From assembly GCF_029931775.1 (NCBI RefSeq), contig NC_079316.1, forward strand, positions 70,466,064 to 70,530,063: a stretch of 64,000 bases of DNA, in the 5' to 3' direction. The stretch comes from Euleptes europaea (taxonomy: Eukaryota; Chordata; Lepidosauria; Squamata; Sphaerodactylidae). The position numbers were made by a program, and so were the translations under genes. A model generated the notes under the pieces. The model did not search any database. It was not told where the DNA came from and saw only the letters and a list, made by a program, of their open reading frames with translations. This document shows, piece by piece, positions 20,977 to 36,796 of the stretch; the first letter of the stretch is position 1, and the number at the start of each line of letters is the position of its first letter.

Positions 20977-22456
20977 TTAACTTCTGTTGGATATTAAGGC
21001 CCATAGATCGTGTGATTATGGTCAGGTTACAGTCATTCAGTGCACACAAATAAACAGACAGAGTCTTTCCTTCTTTTAGAATCAAAACTTTATCTAAAAG
21101 GAAAGGGTAAACTGGGATAAAACAAATACAATCCTTACTACCAAATCTAGTTTCCTATAAACTTGCTAGATTTCTTGAGCAGGAATCTAAAAGCTTAATG
21201 GCGACCCTCTCTGCTCCTGGGAGAGCAGAGACGATCCATACTGTTTCTGTAGAATCCAAAGGTGTGTGACTGACTGCCTGGGGCAGCTTCTCTTCCTGTC
21301 TTAAACAAAGGAGAGCAATTAACACATTGAGCCTAAGTGAGGTAGTCAATGGTGATCTACTGACCATTTGCTTAAGATTGCAATGAAATTGCATCATATT
21401 CTTGAGTCTATCTAAACATCAACATAAACAAAGTTAACTCTTAGCTTTCCTGACAGAGACGAAACTCGCTTCCTATACCCAACAACTTCCATTGGTAACT
21501 TGAATATATTCAAGTAATGTTGGGAAATGTATTATGTACTTAACTCCACTATTGATATCAACGAAACCTGCAGCCAAATCCTGTATTTACTCAGAAGTAG
21601 GGCCTCTGACTTCAGTGGAGCATACTCCCAAGTAAGTGTGCATAAATAGGATAGTAGCTTTAAACGTTTGTTTTTAATTTGGCTGTATGACAATGATATT
21701 TAAGAAATCTGGGTGGGATTAAAATGATTTGTGAAACAAATCCTACCTCTGAAAAACATTTATTAGATACAACAGTCTAGCATTCCAATGGGATTTATCT
21801 CCAAGTAAGCATGCTTAAGATCACAGCTAATGTTCAGAAAGGGTCTAATATTTCTCTTATCCCTGCAAAAGGAATCCAAAGAACACAAAATATAAACAGA
21901 GTTGCCAACAGTCCTGGCAAATAATGTCCTGCTTCTTTAATAGTGGCTTCAAGTGTGAAAATGGGCAGCTGAATCTTTTCATTGGCATAGAGATAAATAT
22001 CCCATTGAGCCTCTTTTTCTCCAGATAGTTGGCAAACCTAAGTACAGCTAAATGCACAGGTACCAATACAAACTTCTGTACAATGCAAGTGAATTTACAG
22101 AGCTTGTAGACTGGAGGCCCCTATGCAATAATGAAAAAGTTTCTTGATGAATCTAGTTTCATTCTTTTCATACTAAGTTTTCCTGGTAGCTAAAATAAAG
22201 AGCTTTAAACTCAAGATGTTTAAAGTCTAATTTTAGGGAGTCATGCAATTTGAGTAATTCCACTGGTTCATCAAGTCCTCCGGATTTCCACAACAAAGCT
22301 TAGCATTTCTTTTTGTGGCTTACTTGTTTTTAACAAGAAAGCAATTCTTAGGCAACAGGGCAATTAGCATGATCACGAATTTGCACAATTTTACTGTGAA
22401 TTAAATCACTGAGGTACAAATACCATATATAGTTTAATTATTCATTGTTATATTAG

Positions 22457-22720
22457 TTAGGGAGCGGTGGAGTCTGATCTGGAGAACCGGGTTTGATTCC
22501 CCACTCCTCCACATGAGCGGCGGAGGCTAATCTGGTGAAATGGATTTGTTTCCCCACTCCTACACATGAAGCCAGCTGGGTGACCTTGGGCTGGTCACAC
22601 TCTCTCAGCCACCTCACAGGGTGTCTGTTGTGGGGAGGGGAAGAGAAGGTAATTGTAAGCCGGTTTGAGTCTCCCTTAAGTGGTAGAGGAAGTGGGCATA
22701 TAAAAACCAACTATTATTAT
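22457..22720 (+). mobile_element. tRNA-derived SINE (CTTCTTC-tail family), head truncated
   Basis: 'agtctgatctggagaaccgg' and 'gtttgattccccactcctcc' (box B) at the head. The tail is 'ttaagtggtagaggaagtgg' and 'aaaaaccaactattattat'. Confidence 0.88.
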
Positions 22721-22744
22721 GAAGCTGCCTTTTATTAAGTAAGA

Positions 22745-22941
22745 CTATTTCCTTCTTTGATCGAGTGTCAAGCTTACTGGATCAAGGGAATGCGGTTGAT
22801 ATTGTTTACCTAGACTTAAGTAAGGCTTTTGACAGGATTCTCCATGATGTTCTAATGGGTAAAGTAGAGGACAGTGGACTGGCCTCTAGGATAGTTAGGT
22901 GGATAGGGCACTGGTTGGAGAACCGTGCTCAAAGAGTAGTC
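22745..22941 (+). mobile_element. CR1/L2-like LINE reverse transcriptase fragment
   Basis: Open frame with GNAVDIVYLDLSKAFDRILH and then RIVRWIGHWLENRAQRVVNG. This is the YLDLSKAFD and RxQRVVxNG core of CR1/L2-type reverse transcriptases. It stops abruptly where it meets an AGGGTTGCCA element. Confidence 0.85.
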
Positions 22942-23046
22942 AATGGCATAGAGTCCAATGGCCAAAGCGGCCATTTTCTCCAGGGGAACTGATCAGTTGT
23001 AATAGTGGGAGATCTTCAGCCACCACCTGGAGGTTGGCAACCCTAG
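22942..23046 (+). mobile_element. AGGGTTGCCA miniature element, right half
   Basis: 'ggcatagagtccaatggcca' through 'cacctggaggttggcaaccc' and a final t. The left half is missing; it is fused directly to the LINE fragment before it. Confidence 0.8.
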
Positions 23047-24976
23047 ATAGTATGGTAAGGTAATAGCCTTTAGACATATTACCTTCATTATCTGTGGAAG
23101 GTATTTAAAACAGTGTGACCATGGGGGAAAAGTTGGGGCATTCATTACCAGCAACGTTGCAGACACTGTCCAATAGGTGCCCATGGCATTCCCAGCAACC
23201 ACAGCCTAGATTCAACAACAAAATATTCACTGTTGTAACAGAACTGCTAGCTGGGAAGAAAGCTACATTCTACTGACAACAAAAGATTATTGTTTTAGTG
23301 CTGGGGACCTTCCCCCTAGCAACAGCACCAACATAAGGAAAGATATCTGGAACCTTTTGGAGTTACAACTGCATTGCTTTGAGGGAAGACATTTGGACCC
23401 TCTTAACAAATGAGTAATAGCTATGCATTTTCTGAATTCAAAACTAATAATCTGGAAAGGTCCATAGGAGCAGATCACCCATCAGCACAAAACCATGATT
23501 CTACTCCCGGAGATGAGAATTATAGAGATGGCTATGATTCTACCCATAGAGAAAACTTAGAATATTAGTAGCCTGGCCGAAGGAAGGAAAATACTGTTGC
23601 CAAAGATGCTTTGGCCAGGTCTGAGAGAGGTTTTGTATGTGCGGCTCTCTTTATGCACCTCTTCTGTGTGTAAATGCTACCAAAGTAAACCCAAAAAATA
23701 TGATTCATACATCACTTGACATACAGGAGCTCAAAGGGACCTTTCTGCAACATTTTACCACTTATAAGAAACTGTACTTTTTTAACGTTTCAGCTCCAGC
23801 AGCCATGCACGCAGGAAAGCTTTAAATTTGGAAATCTTTGCCCAGACAGGCTCAGGTTGACTGCTTCTGGGAGGCTGCTTCTTCTACATGACCAGTCCTG
23901 ATATTATCTAGACCTTTGGCTTGTTGTTAAGTACGCTATCTTATCCATTGGTTTAAGTGCACACAAGACATACTGAATCTGCAAGAGCTACACATAGTCT
24001 AAAATATGTTGGATGCTATAAACCAAGGTGCTTGTTTAACTTAAATCAACATTCATCTTTTACCATCCTTGAGATCATGCACTGGGGAAATGTGTTTGTT
24101 CCCCCGCCCCCGCAAAAAAACAGGAGCAAACATCTGAAGGAGAGGGAACAAGAAAAAAAAAAGAGCAAGTTAAGGGTCAGTTTACTACTGCATCACAGAG
24201 GAAACAATGCAAACATTTTGTGCATGATGCCTTCTCCATGCTTATCCTATTACTTGATTCAGACATGCTGATAGTGCTTCTTTCCATGAATTAACATGCT
24301 GGCAGAGATCAGTGCTTGCGCCAGGTGGAAGAAACATGTTATTAGCTCTACAACGCAGCATGAGGAAATCACGCAAGGAGGAGGGCTTTTCCAGATTCCC
24401 CCTTAGGAGAGAGGTCATGGGTAGACTGGCCCTAATTTGCACCCTGTTAACCAGACTCTCTCTAAACTTACGGGGGTGTGGATCAGTTAACATTCAATTA
24501 ACTTTTCAATTAACTACAAGCAGCGTAAATTTACCTAAAGCCTGGCACAAAGTAGAGTAGATAAGGAAATAATTGGTAAATTAAAAAAAAAACCTCAGCT
24601 TTCCCCAGCAGGGATTTTAAACTGATGAAGGCTGCAGCAGGAAAAAGGGTCTCCCCCCACCCCGTGCTGCAAACTCAATCCATGGCTGGTTTAAAAAACA
24701 AACATATAGGAATGTCAGGTAGTTCAACCATAATCTCCTGCATTTCTTCTAGTTTGGCCTTAAAACTGAGATTATTTTGCAGTGGTGAATAGCTAATTCA
24801 TTCAGGGCAACTACTAAGACAGGGATGGCTGAACACATTTTGCTTCCGGCCATGGAAAAACAAATTGTATACATACACTCCATGCGGGAAGTTCCAGACA
24901 TTCTCCAAGAACCAAACATACACAATGAAATTCCTTCCCTTTGCATTTTCCCATGATCAATAACAGCTTTAATAAC
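23047..24976. other. Intergenic, nothing recognised
   Basis: 1.9 kb with no gene, SINE or LINE that I can name. Confidence 0.65.
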
Positions 24977-25537
24977 ACATAGGCCTTTTCTGCATGGGTT
25001 GTTTTTGTTGCCATCAACCCCCGAGTACTTTGGGACTTTGTTTTTCATTATGCATACATTTTCCAACCTTTACAAGTTGCCTCGCTCTCCCCTCGTTTTC
25101 CCCACATTTTGTGGATGCTGTTTTACCCTGAGTTTAATGTCTGCCTTGATCCCAAATCGAAAGCTGGCCCTGTGCATACTTGTCAATTCGAGGTTTTGTC
25201 CCCACACCCATTCTCACTGCTCCCTCCCACTTATCTTTCCCCTTCATCCAACCACTCCCCTTGAAGCTGGAATACTATGAGGCTGCTTATTTGGTCAGCT
25301 TCACAGTGAGTGTTGGTCAGTTTCAGATCTCAGCCTGAACAGGTTTTTTTGTTTGCCAGTAGCAAGAATACTGAAATAATCACAAAGGACTTATGAGGCT
25401 GTTTATTTGGTCAGTTTCACAGCAAGTGTTGGTCAGTTTCAGACCCCTGTGCAGAGTGATTTGAGAATTCGACTGCAAATACTGTGCCAGAGTGCAGCAT
25501 ATCCAGCGGAAACAATCTGTGTATAAAAGGCCTATGT
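24977..25537. mobile_element. Non-coding DNA element with 13-bp terminal inverted repeats, 561 bp
   Basis: Left end acataggcctttt (24977-24989), right end aaaaggcctatgt (25525-25537), perfectly inverted. Inside, a segment of about 53 bases containing 'tatttggtcag' and 'tgttggtcagtttcaga' occurs twice in tandem orientation (about 25275-25327 and 25392-25445). No transposase frame is present. Confidence 0.7.
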
Positions 25538-26067
25538 TTTTAAATGTTTTTTAAAGCAACTAATCGGGCTTCACTATCCTTATACATGTGCCTTTTTCCA
25601 ACTCAGGGGCACTTACAGGGATTCAGTGAACCAGACTAATTACCTCCCCTTGGTTTTATGATTGATTAAATGATGAATAATTATTTAATGAGTTCTACGT
25701 GCTTGCCTACAGCGTAATGACCCTGTTGTTCTCCCCCTCCCGCATTGTCTAAAGGTGAATGATTCCTCTATTCTGCAAGAGAGAATTCGTTGCAGGAAAT
25801 TCTTTTTTGTATGGAAGGAGATTTAATTATGCAATTGCCACCTACAGCCTGAAATAGTACAGTCCAGTTTTCCCACTCCAGTGACAATTAGATCTGAAAT
25901 TGTATCTGATATACACAATACAGGTGTGAAAGCACCACAAAGATGGAGGAAATAAAAGCTGCAATCCTAAAATACTTACCAGGAAGTCTAGCTTTATTAG
26001 ATTAGACTGACAAAATGATCTTAAACGCATTTACACAAAAGTAAACCAGGTTTTTGTTTTAGTGCGA
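25538..26067. other. Repeat-poor block rich in TAAT motifs; candidate conserved non-coding element
   Basis: Contains 'gactaattacctccccttgg', 'gattgattaaatgatgaata' and 'attatttaatgag', a cluster of homeodomain-type cores in DNA without recognisable repeats. Conservation cannot be judged from one sequence. Confidence 0.35.
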
Positions 26068-26162
26068 TTAGAATCCCAGTAGGTAATTCCCCATATGACC
26101 TTCAAATACAATAGCATTCTAAATGACTTTTAAAAAATAATTTTAATTGGATTGTCTTGCAG
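26068..26162 (+). repeat. 95-nt dispersed repeat, copy A
   Basis: Matches the reverse complement of 59971-60065 with 6 differences in 95 by eye. Shared core 'ccccatatgaccttcaaata' and 'ataattttaattgg'. Confidence 0.8.
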
Positions 26163-26254
26163 TTTAACAATCTTGATATTCATGTGACACTGCCTTCAGG
26201 CCAGCCTAATACTGGTTTTTCTAGAGAAAGGAATTCAGGACTGCCTTCCGGTTA

Positions 26255-26785
26255 TGTTCCACCATGACAGATTCACTCACTTGAACGAAACCTTCTGAAG
26301 GTGCCGTCCTGCAAATATGTGAGACCAGCGACTGCCTGTTCACATGCATTCCTGGTGGCAGCTGCCACCTTGTGGAACAGGCTGCCTGAGGAATTCAGGA
26401 AGCGCCCCCACCCCCACTTGTCATTCTGCAGGAGGGCATTTTTATAAAGAAATTAGAACAGCCATATAATGGAACAGCTGCAGACTTTGTTTTTATAAGG
26501 TAATAGGGTTGTAGTCTATTGCAGTGTTTGTTGTATGCATCATCTTCCTTTTAGTGCATCGCCTTGTACCTTTGTAACCTACTTTCTGCGTTATAGTATA
26601 GCATGCTTTAGACAGGTTTTTTTGTATGCATTGTTTTCCAGTTCTGTAATCTAGTCCTTCTGCATTGTTCTTTGGTGGTTTTGTACGGTCTAGTTGAGAG
26701 ATATTGTGTGTGTGTGTGTGTTGTATTCTACTTCCAGGCTCAGCAAGAAAGGCAGTCTATAAAAGAAGTAAATAACAGTGATGAA
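26255..26785 (+). mobile_element. L2/CR1-like LINE 3' end
   Basis: 'ccaccttgtggaacaggctg' and 'cctgaggaattcaggaagcg', then 'ggagggcatttttataaaga', recall the WNxLPEExR..FKKxLKTxLF end of L2/CR1 ORF2. The 3' end is 'cagcaagaaaggcagtctat' followed by AGTAAATAA. Confidence 0.6.
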
Positions 26786-27582
26786 TGATGGCAGCAAATA
26801 ATAATGAAAGATAAATAACAATGCTGAATGATAGTAGCAAATATGCAGCTGTGATATATGCTCATGTAATAAGGGTTAGATAACTCTGTATAAAGAAGTA
26901 TATTCTTAACAGTGGAAACCTTAAGAGAAATGATGATATATCCCCATACTTCTCGTTTTTCCACACTTACCGCCATTCCTCAAAGAGCCTTTCCTTTCAC
27001 GTTGCTTTGTGTTGCAGTACTGGAGAAACTTGCAAGGTTTGCTTCCTAACCAGACATAGTTTTAGTTTGATGGTTAGAATCCCCTTTGGGTTTCTTCACT
27101 TTCTTTTACAATCTGAAGCATCCTGATATAAGGGGAAAGAGTCCATTGCATGCATATGGCTGAACCAAGTCTGCTCAAAGGTAAACCCCATGCTGTTTAA
27201 TGGGGCTTACTTTCAGGGAAGGCTCCTTAGAATCGCAGCCAAAGCTTTCTATAAAGCCTTGGGGAAAACATAATCTCTTATCCTAACCTACATCACACAC
27301 TCCTGATAGAACTGAGGAAAGAACTGGAGCGTGCATTATGTGCAGTCATGGGACTGTCCACTAGGGGGCAAAAGGGTTATTTTAAAAAATTGTTCCGGGA
27401 GTAAGGGTTAAAATTCCAGTTTTTCTAGGGGGGGATAGATTTCTTTATCTGATGGAGCGAAATAAAGTCTTACAGCATTTTAAAAATTAATAAGAATCAT
27501 AATTGAATACATTTTTATGAATTAGATTCCATTTCATCAGATGTATGAAATGTTGTCTTTGGTTTAAAGAGAGAGATGCCAA
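26786..27582. other. Intergenic, nothing clear
   Basis: AT-rich sequence with a decayed 'gtaaaccccatgctgtttaa' palindromic relic near 27180. No gene was seen. Confidence 0.6.
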
Positions 27583-27655
27583 CTACCCGGAAAAAAATAT
27601 CTTGCCCCCTTAATAGAGGATTAATGGGATGTTATTTTCTAGGTGATGTTATTTA
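27583..27655 (+). repeat. Dispersed repeat shared with the NKX1-2 intron
   Basis: 'atatcttgcccccttaatag' and 'ggatgttattttctaggtga' are nearly identical to 34258-34318. Confidence 0.75.
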
Positions 27656-27754
27656 TTTTCATGCTATTAGAGACAAGACATTGTTCTCCAGGCCTGAAAA
27701 CAGGCCTAAGATATATAGATATGGGTACAGAGAAAAATCAAATCATAAACAGTA

Positions 27755-28053
27755 AGAAGAGAAGAAGAAGAGTTGGTTATTATACCTTGCTTTTCTCTAC
27801 TTTTAAGGAGACTCAAAGTGTCTTACAATAGCCTTCCCCTCCCCACAACAGACACCCTGTGAGGTAGGTGGGGCTGAGAGAGCTCTAAGAGAACTGTGAA
27901 TAGCCCAAGGTCACCCAGCAGGTTTCATATGGAGGAGTGGGGAAACAAACCCGGTTCACCAGATCAGAGTCCGCCATTCATGTGGAGGAGTAGGGAATCA
28001 AACCCCATTTTCCAGATTAGAGTTCGCCGCTCTTAACCACTATGCCACGCTGG
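27755..28053 (-). mobile_element. tRNA-derived SINE (CTTCTTC-tail family), near full length
   Basis: Reverse: 'agaagaagaagagttggtta' at the left and 'ctcttaaccactatgccacg' (A-box side) at the right, with both 'ccactcctccacatgaa'-type segments in between. Confidence 0.9.
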
Positions 28054-28767
28054 AACCAAAACCCATTACATTTCTATGTGAAGCTCAAATGTATTCAAGG
28101 TAAGATCTCTAACTGTTACTGAACAGGTCAGTGATGTGAAAGCTTACTGTTCTCACTTATATACATTTGAACTTTGCATTCCATGACCTTTTGGCCCAAC
28201 TATTTATCCCTCTCTACGCATATCCACCATCTCAGAATAACCGCTTAGACGTTTCATTCCTGGGAGTATATTTCAGAATAACTTCTAATGAGTCTGATTA
28301 GGCTTATGCCACAATAGATCTGTTAGTATTTAAGGGGGCACAAGGCTCCAGTCCAAAACTGGAACTATGGAGAAAAAATTAACATCCGGTCTATGCTATT
28401 AAAACCGTTACATCTAAACAAAAGAATGAACAGGAAGAATATATAAATGTATCGGTTAAAACACACTTGAACAAACACTAGAACTGCGTAGCCGAGAACT
28501 AAGGAGGTATAATTTTCAGGTCAGCAATAGTTGGAGACTAAACAACGTTAAATTCTGTAGATAGGTCTCCATAGGCAAAAGTTTGGAGTCAGTGACTCCC
28601 AGAACACCCAATTAGAAAAACTGCTTTTGTTTAGGATCAAAGGGTTCCAAAATAAAGCAGCTCTTATGATGACATCCTGCAGGGTCTATATTCTGAACAT
28701 CCCACAGCCACTCACCCTTCAAGGTATTCTGGGCATGGCTTGGCTGTATGTCCAGGTGAGTGGATAT
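28054..28767. other. Intergenic, nothing recognised
   Basis: 0.7 kb without a nameable feature. Confidence 0.6.
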
Positions 28768-28779
28768 TAAGGGTCAAAG

Positions 28780-29354
28780 GTTGGGTGCGAAAAGCCTCAA
28801 TTATGTATAGAAATATATTAATTTTAAGGCGCTGATATCTATATTAAAAAACATTTAAAAGTTATATTAAAAGAAAGCACAAATGGCAACTAATACAGGT
28901 TGATAAACTAAAACCACATTCCAAACGCGTTTTGCCCCCCTGGCCTTCATCAGTGGTCTAATAACATCACTTATAATGCACACCAATACATAATACAACA
29001 TGTATAACAGTATTATAGCAGAATTATAACAACCCAGGTATGTCTGTAGGGATGTATTTGACTCTGTGCCCAATATATTCTCTAAAATTTATAAAATTAA
29101 AAAAGTCACTGCGGTGGAATACTTTCTGCTTGTTCTTTTCTGGGCTGTGTTAACCTTTCATACAAGATGTGCATACCAGTATCAACCAGATATCTTTCTT
29201 TTAATATAATTTTTAAAATGTTTTCAATATAGATATCAGCTCCTTAAAATAAATAAATTTATATACATAATTGAGTATTTTCCCACCCAATCTTTGGGTA
29301 CCCAGCTTTGGTTTTAGGTTGGGTCTTTCCTTCCCCCTTTTGTTTTTTTTTTAC
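28780..29354. mobile_element. Long-arm inverted-repeat element with 12-bp target duplication
   Basis: Arms 28781-28877 and 29194-29290 are inverted copies ('tcaattatgtata', 'gctgatatctatatt', 'atattaaaagaaag'). The spacer carries 'aaacgcgttttgcccccctg'. The 12-mer taagggtcaaag stands at 28768-28779 and 29355-29366. The right end is T-rich. There is no open frame. Confidence 0.75.
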
Positions 29355-29370
29355 TAAGGGTCAAAGACAT

Positions 29371-29408
29371 TCCATTCCATTCCATAAACCTTTAATGGCA
29401 TAGAGAAG
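29371..29408 (-). mobile_element. Very short LINE 3' end insertion
   Basis: 38 bp starting 'tccattccattccataaacc' between two copies of agggtcaaagacat (29357-29370 and 29409-29422). In reverse it ends in a GGAAT run. The same end, with a GAATT run, occurs at 55737-55767. It is an extreme 5' truncation. Confidence 0.65.
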
Positions 29409-29673
29409 AGGGTCAAAGACATACTGGGATTCAGAATATGTCATATGCTCTTTCATTTAACCTCGGCCTTATGGGATGGTCAGCAGCATGCTGAAAATTA
29501 GACCGCGGGACATAGTAACAGGAGTCAAGGAGGAGTTACATAAAAGATCCGCAACACAGTTTTTCAGGCTGCAGACACTCAATTCAACATCAATAACAAG
29601 AGTTTTATGTATTAGTTGTATGAATTGATACATGTTTACACCTTGGGCAGAAACATGGCCTTGAATACAGAGA

Positions 29674-29985
29674 ACCAGTGTGGTGTAGTGTAGCCAGTGT
29701 GGTGTAGTGGTTAAGAGCGTGGAGTCTGATCTGGAGAACCGGGTTTGATTCCCCACGCCTCCACATGAGCAGCAGAGGCTTATCTGGTGAACTGGATTTG
29801 TTTCCCCACTCCTACACCCGAAGCCAGCTGGGTGACCTTGGGCAAGTTACAGTTCTATTAAGAGCTCTCTCCGCCCCACCAACCTCACAGGGTGTCTGTT
29901 GTGGGGAAAGGAAGGTGATTGTAAGCCGGTTTGAGTCTCCCTTAAGTAGTAGAGAAAGTCAGCATAGAAAAACCAACTCTTCTTC
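29674..29985 (+). mobile_element. tRNA-derived SINE (CTTCTTC-tail family) with duplicated head
   Basis: 'gtgtggtgtagtg' occurs twice in tandem (29678 and 29698), followed by a complete body and tail 'aaaccaactcttcttc'. The A-box and box B are well kept. Confidence 0.92.
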
Positions 29986-30674
29986 AACTATATTCTGCTT
30001 TTCTATCAAACACGCTGTGCTAGAGCTGCCGTATGCAGCGGCACAATTAAATCTATTTAATCCAACCTTCCTTGGTGACCATGCTGCCCTCTGGTGGTTC
30101 CCAACCCACCACTTGGGAACAGCTGCTTGAAGATACAAAAATGGTATATAGTACAATGCACATTTTATTAAAATACTGTATTCGTTTCCAATCTACATTT
30201 TGCATATTCCACAATCACACCCCTCCTGTGTTTCAATCCTGAAATGAATTCAATGATCAGAACAGGGTCATGCAGCAGAGGTCCCCAGATGATGACGGCC
30301 TCGGCCAGCATCTAGCAAAACTAAGAGGGGGGTGAGAATCGTTCAGCACACTGCAGGCAGGCCAAAGGTTAACAGGGACGAGGAGGAAGAGAATGGGCTT
30401 TTGCTGCCCCTTGCTCATTGTTAAATCCACAATATCCGCGTCTTCTTCCATACTCTGTGTGCCAACCATCAATGACAGAAATATCAAATAGTGTATATCT
30501 GGGGGTTTTAAAAAATACATGTTCTTGTATCGAAAGTCACTGTGTCGCCAAGGGGTTTCCCAAACTTCAGTGAATTGTTGCTGTTTTGTGGCCTCTTGTG
30601 GGGGAAAAAAGAAATCCGAGGTCGATCTTTTTTGCCCACATTTTTCATACACAGATGTGCGTGTGTTTGAAACA

Positions 30675-30876
30675 GGGTTGCCAGCTCCAGGTTGGGAAAT
30701 ACCTGGAAATTTTGGGGGCGGAGCCTGAGGAGGGCGGGGTTTGGGGAGCGACTTCAATGCCATAGAGTCCAATCGCCAAAGCAGCCATTTGCTCCAGGGG
30801 AACTGATCCCCGACGCCTGGAGATCAGTTGTAATAGCAGGAGATCTCCAGCCACCACCCGGAGGTTGGCCACCCTA
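30675..30876 (+). mobile_element. AGGGTTGCCA miniature element, intact
   Basis: From 'agggttgccagctccaggtt' to 'ccggaggttggccaccct', with 'ggggcggagcctgaggaggg' and 'caatgccatagagtccaatc' inside. The terminal repeats are inverted. Confidence 0.88.
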
Positions 30877-30983
30877 GTTTGAAAACCCCTAGGTTGTGGT
30901 GATGCCGGGGGGCGGGGGGCGAAGAGTTGGCACGCTCCTAAGTAAGACCTAGTAAAACGGTGCATGAGCATAATTCCCAGTGG

Positions 30984-31109
30984 GTCGCCGTGTTAGTCTG
31001 TCTGCAGTAGTAGAAAAGGGCAAAGAGTCCAGCAGCACCTTCAAGACTAACAAAAATATTTTCTGGCAGGGTATGAGCTTTTGTGAGCCACAGCTCACTT
31101 CTTCAGCGC
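30984..31109 (+). repeat. Dispersed 'gccgtgttagtctgtctgca' repeat
   Basis: Reads 'gccgtgttagtctgtctgca', then 'gtagtagaaaagggcaaaga', 'actaacaaaaatattttctg' and 'agccacagctcacttcttca'. The same repeat is met head-to-head at 46497-46684. Confidence 0.8.
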
Positions 31110-31220
31110 ATGAGCAGGCATGGCAACACGCACGTTGCTTTTCTTCTCAACACAATAGTCGGTTGCTCCCCACCCTGGCCGGGGAGGGGGGGGAACGTCT
31201 GGAGGCTCTGCAAAGCCCTT

Positions 31221-36225
<5,005 letters not shown>

Positions 36226-36470
36226 TTTTAACTAGTGGTTGAAGTGTCGGATTAGGATATGGGAAACTCCGAATTGAATCCCCAATCTGCCAAGGAAACA
36301 TGTTGGATAACCTCGACCCTGGCAAGTATTTGAATGGGAGACCTCTGAGGAATACCAGGGGAATGACACGGAAGAAAGCAATGGCAAACCACCTCTGCAT
36401 GACTCTTGCCTTGAAAATCCTATGGGGTCACCATAGGTTAGCTGTGACTTGATGGCACAAAAATAAAATA
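36226..36470 (+). mobile_element. Chimeric SINE: tRNA-SINE head joined to 5S-SINE body and tail
   Basis: 36226-36305 reads as a tRNA-SINE head ('aactagtggttgaagtgtcg', 'aattgaatccccaatctg'). From 'gaccctggcaagtatttgaa' it continues as a 5S SINE ending 'taggttagctgtgacttgat'. Either a SINE inserted in a SINE with deletion, or a composite. Confidence 0.65.
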
Positions 36471-36549
36471 CTGATCCTAGTCCTATACTGTAACTGCTAT
36501 GCCATCTGGGCCCAAAGGGATCACTAGGGTGCCATATGGAAACACTTAG

Positions 36550-36650
36550 ATTCAACTCCAGTAGCATCTTAGAGACCAACAAGAGTTTCAGGGTATACAT
36601 TTTGAAGAGTCAAAACTCCCTTTGTCTGGCACAAGTAGAGTACACAGCTA
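36550..36650 (-). repeat. Diverged copy of the 'agactaac' dispersed repeat
   Basis: 'actccagtagcatcttagag', 'accaacaagagtttcagggt' and 'gagtcaaaactccctttgtc'. Confidence 0.6.
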
Positions 36651-36711
36651 CTCTATGAAACTATATGGAAACATATAGCCACTGGAACCACTTGTAGGTG
36701 AATATCAGTGC

Positions 36712-36796
36712 AAACCTAAAAACTCTTTCCTGGGACTAAGCCCCATTGAGTAGACTTAAGTAGGATTTTGAGTGGGACTGCTTAGGTCGGCACTGT
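36712..36796. repeat. Short palindromic dispersed repeat (GTAAGCCCCATTG type)
   Basis: 'cagtgcaaacctaaaaactc', 'ttcctgggactaagccccat' and the mirrored 'gggactgcttaggtcggcac'. Sister copy at 54439-54498. Confidence 0.65.

Larger units (their letters stand above)
20324..22456. other. Intergenic stretch with scattered small repeats
   Basis: Holds a 'cctggagaaaaaatctgctg' relic (about 20440-20520), a piece of the AGACTAACAAAAATATTTTCTGG repeat (20780-20852), a palindromic repeat (20899-20976) and 'cagaagtaggg..agtggagcatactccc' type relics near 21590 and 21790. No gene was seen. Confidence 0.65.
29986..31220 (-). other. NKX1-2: NKX1-2 3' flank / probable 3' UTR
   Basis: Minus-strand AATAAA occurs at 30164-30169, about 1.05 kb past the NKX1-2 stop, and could be its polyadenylation signal. 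If so, the 3' UTR includes an AGGGTTGCCA element (30675-30876) and a dispersed repeat (30984-31109). Confidence 0.35.
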
